The notes beneath the pieces were generated by a model. That model saw nothing but the letters and a program-made list of their open reading frames with translations. It was not told where the DNA came from and ran no database searches. Made by a program: the position numbers and the translations under genes. From CAZUVM01 sp964623885 (GTDB taxonomy: Bacteria > Verrucomicrobiota > Verrucomicrobiia > Limisphaerales > UBA8199): a DNA stretch of 39,716 bases. Shown piece by piece: positions 39,409 to 39,716 of the stretch; position 1 is the stretch's first letter; every line of letters starts with the position of its first letter. The DNA is taken from contig CAZUVM010000134.1 in assembly GCA_964623885.1 (NCBI GenBank), forward strand, positions 1 through 39,716, given 5' to 3'.

Positions 39409-39716
39409 GTCAGTTGTGTTGACCGGTTCTGATGTTGGGGCCGGCAATGTGACTCGAATCGACCGGCTTTTTAGCGCTCCAGCGTTGTGAGGCCTGTGCG
39501 CCGGCCATTTCGCCACACCGGCAACATTTCACGCGAAGATTTCACAGCCGACAGGGGCCGCGTGTCCGGCAGCGTAGTTTTTCAACCTGCTGAGTTTCCG
39601 AGGCCTCGCGGCGTCGCTGAAACACGTTGCCGTAGAACCGGCGGGCGCCTGCCGATTGCAAATCGGCGATACAGCAGATTGCCGGAAATCTGCGCTACTC
39701 CTTCGGCGCTCCACGT
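39409..39716. other. Gene-free window end containing a long palindromic repeat
   Basis: No gene is supported. Most of it is copy 2 of the repeat whose short form lies at 18912-18990. The end of the window cuts just after the shared right end. Confidence 0.6.
39539..39716. repeat. GCAGCGTAG...AAATCTGCGCTAC repeat, long copy 2
   Basis: The left end (ATTTCACAGCCGACAGG to GGCAGCGTAGTTTTTC) and right end (AAATCTGCGCTACTCC to GGCGCTCCACGT) match those of 18912-18990, but about 100 bp of additional sequence lies between, including inner palindromes GCCGATTGCAAATCGGC and CAGATTGCCGGAAATCTG. The element may continue beyond the window. Confidence 0.65.

Noticed and set aside
39409..39516. 36-codon GTG-started extension of the M28 peptidase
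   Set aside because: No signal peptide is gained, and the ATG at 39408 gives a normal N-terminal helix.

Overview
The window looks like chromosomal DNA of a Verrucomicrobiota member, most likely a Limisphaerales/Pedosphaera-type heterotroph. This is inferred from several traits together: long secreted LamG/Ig-like proteins sharing a C-terminal beta-rich module, pseudopilin-like proteins with the [24 protein letters not shown] leader, a PEP-CTERM protein, a XylR-type AraC regulator, several GH28 enzymes, mostly absent Shine-Dalgarno sequences, and many interspersed palindromes. No rRNA, tRNA, CRISPR array, transposase or phage gene was seen.

Layout. Positions 1-2476 hold the 3' part of a secreted LamG/Ig protein, followed by rpsU (S21). 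From 3026 to 9712 everything is on the minus strand: a membrane-anchored TAXI-type binding protein, then a probable transcription unit read from right to left. That unit is a 1120-residue protein with two degenerate receiver domains and a repeat-built coiled coil, then a class III adenylate cyclase with all catalytic residues, a 52-residue membrane peptide and a 147-residue membrane protein. Positions 10053-23286 are a pectin/galacturonate locus: three GH28 enzymes, a PEP-CTERM protein, a pseudopilin-like protein, a secreted duplicated beta-sandwich protein, a XylR-type regulator, UxaC and UxaE. Positions 23478-28150 hold an AI-2E family permease, a second pseudopilin-like protein, an SGNH hydrolase and a secreted GH-A clan glycosidase. 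Positions 28177-31231 are a tightly overlapping HlyD/ATPase/permease exporter operon. Positions 31440-35894 hold a BON-domain protein and a modular arabinofuranosidase-like enzyme. Positions 35958-39408 hold a receiver-domain remnant, two small unknown proteins, a PhzF-family enzyme and an M28 peptidase.

How they fit together. Secreted GH28 enzymes would release galacturonate from pectin, with the arabinofuranosidase-like enzyme and perhaps the GH-A enzyme acting on side chains. UxaC converts galacturonate to tagaturonate and UxaE epimerises it to fructuronate; the next steps (UxuB, UxuA, KdgK) are not in the window. The XylR-type protein is the likely sugar-responsive regulator.

The most unusual content is the pseudo-receiver/coiled-coil/cyclase/small membrane protein unit, and a dense set of at least five dispersed repeat families. 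Two of these families supply the apparent N-terminal coding sequence of one GH28 gene.
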